Assembly (NCBI GenBank): GCA_903925435.1
Contig: CAIYFF010000475.1
Coordinates: forward strand, 1 to 7,504
Direction: 5' to 3'
DNA: 7,504 bases
Origin: an uncultured Planctomycetota bacterium
GTDB lineage: Bacteria > Planctomycetota > UBA1135 > UBA2386
The notes below the pieces were generated by a model. The model was not told where the DNA came from. It did no database searches and saw only the letters and a program-made list of their open reading frames with translations. Made by a program: the position numbers and the translations under genes. Shown here in pieces: positions 5,843 through 7,504 of this stretch (positions are counted from its first letter, which is position 1; every line of letters starts with the position of its first letter).

Positions 5843-7186
5843 CTACCGGAAGCCGTCCTTGGGCATCAGATTGCTGAACGCGTGGTCGCGCTGCTGCATC
5901 AAGAACCGAACGCGGCGCAACCACGGCACCTCGGGAGCGCACGGCGTCGGCCCAGGCGTGCTCCAGGCCTCCTGGTAGATCGCCGCAATCTGCCGGTTGT
6001 GCTCCACCATCGTCGGCCCAGGCGCTGGGATGCCGGCGCGCAGGTACTCGTAGTGCGGCCGATCGTTGACGAGCCGGGTCATGGCCTCCGCAATCGAGTC
6101 CGCATCCCCCGCCTTGGTTACGAGCCCGGCGCCACGACTGCGCTCCGGCAACGCGCCGATGTCGCTCGTGATGCAGGGCAGGCCAAGCTCAAAGCACTCG
6201 TCGAGCACGAAGCCAAACGTCTCGATGCACATGCTCGGGAACACACCGCAGTGCGGCCGCACCGCGTGCAGTTGCGCAGCGGTGAAGCGCCCGTGGAACG
6301 TCACCGGCAAGCCCTGCGCCAGCGCGCGAAGTTCGTTCTCGTAGGCCTCGCTCTCGATGCCGCCGAGCACATGCAATTCGCACGGCAGCGAATTCGCGCA
6401 CAGCTTTGCCATCGCTTGCAGCAACACATGCACGCCTTTGTGTCGGCCGACGCCGCCCCAATACGCAAAGCGGAAGCGCTCGCCTGCAGCGGGCGCAGCG
6501 AGCTTGTCCATCCCGACGAACCGCGGCTCATAACCGAGCGTCAGCGTCCGATAGCGCTCGCGCGGCATCGCCGACACATGCGCGAGGATGTCTGCGATCG
6601 CAGGCACCGCGACGAGGACCGTGTGCGCGAGCGCCAGTTCGCGGCGCAAGCTCGCGGCAAACAGGTCGACGCCCTCTTCGAGCTCTTCGCGCGGCTCATG
6701 GCCATAGCGCGGCACGCAGTCCCAACAGAAGAAGCCTGACACCGGGCGCAGGCACGCGGGATCATCAGGCCGCGAACGGAATGCGCGCGGGCAGCTCGTG
6801 TACACGTCGTGCAGTTGCACGACCGCCGGCACGGAGCGCGCATGCGCCGTCGCCACGAGATCGTTGGACAAGCGCACCCATTGGTGCATGTGCACGACGC
6901 GCGGACGCAGTTCGTCGAGCAGTTCGCCAAAGCGCGCCGAGATGCCCGGATGCCACGACTTCACGTGGTGATCGAAGAACTCGTCGTCGCGGTGGATGCG
7001 ATGCACCGGGACGCCTTCGTGCTGGTAGCGATCGAGCGCCACCTGAGGCGCATTGTGGATGCTACCCGTGAGCACCTGCGCATCGAGCCCGGCCGCACGC
7101 TGCAGCTTGGCGAGCGAAAGCACATACGACTCGCTGCCGCCGTTGGTCTCGGGCGGGAACTGATGAATGACGTGGAGGACGTCCAA
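5843..7186 (-). CDS. GT4-family glycosyltransferase (GT-B fold)
   Basis: Predicted 447-residue retaining glycosyltransferase that would transfer a sugar from a nucleotide-sugar to a glycan or lipid acceptor at the cytoplasmic membrane face; donor and acceptor are unknown. Numbered from the TTG at 7186, the N-terminal Rossmann half opens with DVLHVIHQFPPETNGGSESY, with the glycine pair at 16-17. The C-terminal donor half has FAYWGGVGRHKGVHVLLQAM (Lys250), then FHGRF and an E-x7-E motif, CIETFGFVLDE (Glu322, Glu330), all typical of GT4. A cluster of Cys132, Cys145, Cys154 and Cys157 in the acceptor half could bind metal. The frame runs on to another TTG at 7237 (17 extra residues). I prefer 7186 because the fold's first strand begins right after it, but neither start has a good Shine-Dalgarno. 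About 30 C-terminal residues extend past the core. No membrane segment is evident. The upstream gene ends 74 bp before this start. Confidence 0.88.
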   Translation of the reverse strand: MDVLHVIHQFPPETNGGSESYVLSLAKLQRAAGLDAQVLTGSIHNAPQVALDRYQHEGVPVHRIHRDDEFFDHHVKSWHPGISARFGELLDELRPRVVHMHQWVRLSNDLVATAHARSVPAVVQLHDVYTSCPRAFRSRPDDPACLRPVSGFFCWDCVPRYGHEPREELEEGVDLFAASLRRELALAHTVLVAVPAIADILAHVSAMPRERYRTLTLGYEPRFVGMDKLAAPAAGERFRFAYWGGVGRHKGVHVLLQAMAKLCANSLPCELHVLGGIESEAYENELRALAQGLPVTFHGRFTAAQLHAVRPHCGVFPSMCIETFGFVLDECFELGLPCITSDIGALPERSRGAGLVTKAGDADSIAEAMTRLVNDRPHYEYLRAGIPAPGPTMVEHNRQIAAIYQEAWSTPGPTPCAPEVPWLRRVRFLMQQRDHAFSNLMPKDGFR

Positions 7187-7260
7187 GGTCCGCCCATGTT
7201 GCCACAGCGATGCGCAAAGACGCGAGCGCGGCGACAAGTCGTCGCTTCGCCGAGATCCGG

Positions 7261-7504
7261 TCAGCGGCCGCCGTTCGTCGGGGCGGCCGGCGAAGGCGTA
7301 GGCACAGCCCCGGGCTTCGCGAACTGCGCCAGCGCGGCGCGCAACGCGGGCGGCACTGCGACGCGCACTTCCTTCTGGCCCTCGCGCACGGACACCGGCA
7401 CGACGCCGAGTTCTTCGCTACGGTCTTCGCCGAGCACGCGGTAGATGCGCAGCGAGAAGTCGACCGGGGGCGTCAGCTTGGCCTTGGCGGTGGCCTCTTC
7501 GCAC
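7261..7504 (-). CDS. C-terminal part of an unidentified protein (runs off right edge)
   Basis: A frame read leftward from the window edge stays open for 80 codons and stops at TGA (7261-7263); its start is outside the window. The peptide contains LTPPVDFSLRIYRVLGEDRS, ELGVVPVSVREGQKEVRVAV, then PPALRAALAQF and a Pro/Ala-rich end (PGAVPTPSPAAPTNGGR). High GC3 codon use and an amphipathic, beta-like middle look like real coding sequence. I recognise no family. The Pro/Ala/Gly tail resembles a flexible C-terminus. It lies just upstream of the glycosyltransferase on the same strand (23 or 74 bp gap) and could be co-transcribed with it. Confidence 0.65.
   Translation of the reverse strand, partial: CEEATAKAKLTPPVDFSLRIYRVLGEDRSEELGVVPVSVREGQKEVRVAVPPALRAALAQFAKPGAVPTPSPAAPTNGGR

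Noticed and set aside
4916..6739. Long plus-strand open frame (607 codons) across bcp and the glycosyltransferase
   Set aside because: It is antisense to two well-supported genes, is Arg/Ala/Leu-rich as expected from GC-rich antisense frames, and has no recognisable domain.

Overview
The window is high-GC bacterial DNA (roughly two thirds G+C by eye) with dense coding and strong GC3 bias. That bias produces many long antisense shadow ORFs, which are left out. The gene content (YVTN-propeller phosphoesterase, E. coli-like NADP isocitrate dehydrogenase, Bcp/PrxQ peroxiredoxin with an AlgP/histone-H1-like Lys/Ala/Pro tail, GT4 glycosyltransferase) suggests a free-living high-GC Gram-negative, most likely a proteobacterium. 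No ribosomal gene is present to fix the taxon, so this is a soft inference.

Layout: (1) 1-2607, plus strand, a beta-propeller/phosphoesterase fusion protein whose N-terminus, probably with its export signal, lies left of the window. (2) 2608-3717, an unusually long 1.1-kb convergent intergenic region. It holds a canonical terminator (2789-2832) and then two diverged copies of a ~325-340 bp unit. Each unit has a conserved 19-bp block, a cluster of 'gagtcc'-type short repeats, and a long imperfect hairpin capped by a GNRA tetraloop and followed by T-rich sequence. (3) 3718-4941, minus strand, icd. (4) 5033-5725, minus strand, bcp with a 64-74 residue basic tail. (5) 5843-7186 (or 7237), minus strand, a GT4 glycosyltransferase. 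(6) 7261 to the right edge, minus strand, the C-terminal end of an unidentified protein.

The four minus-strand genes run in one direction with gaps of 74 (or 23), 117 and 91 bp, so they may be partly co-transcribed, although only weak promoter or terminator signals are visible between them. Icd makes NADPH, which through thioredoxin reductase could supply electrons to Bcp. The glycosyltransferase and the edge gene have no obvious link to these two.

The most interesting signal is the duplicated hairpin unit. Over 42 aligned nucleotides the two hairpins differ at five positions, and every change keeps the fold: GCAA to GCGA within GNRA, an A.C mismatch flipped to C.A, and two Watson-Crick/GU exchanges. 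That pattern points to selection on RNA (or single-stranded DNA) structure and makes the region a candidate tandem small-RNA locus, or a small structured repeat family. The second point of interest is the peroxiredoxin with a histone-like, probably DNA-binding tail.
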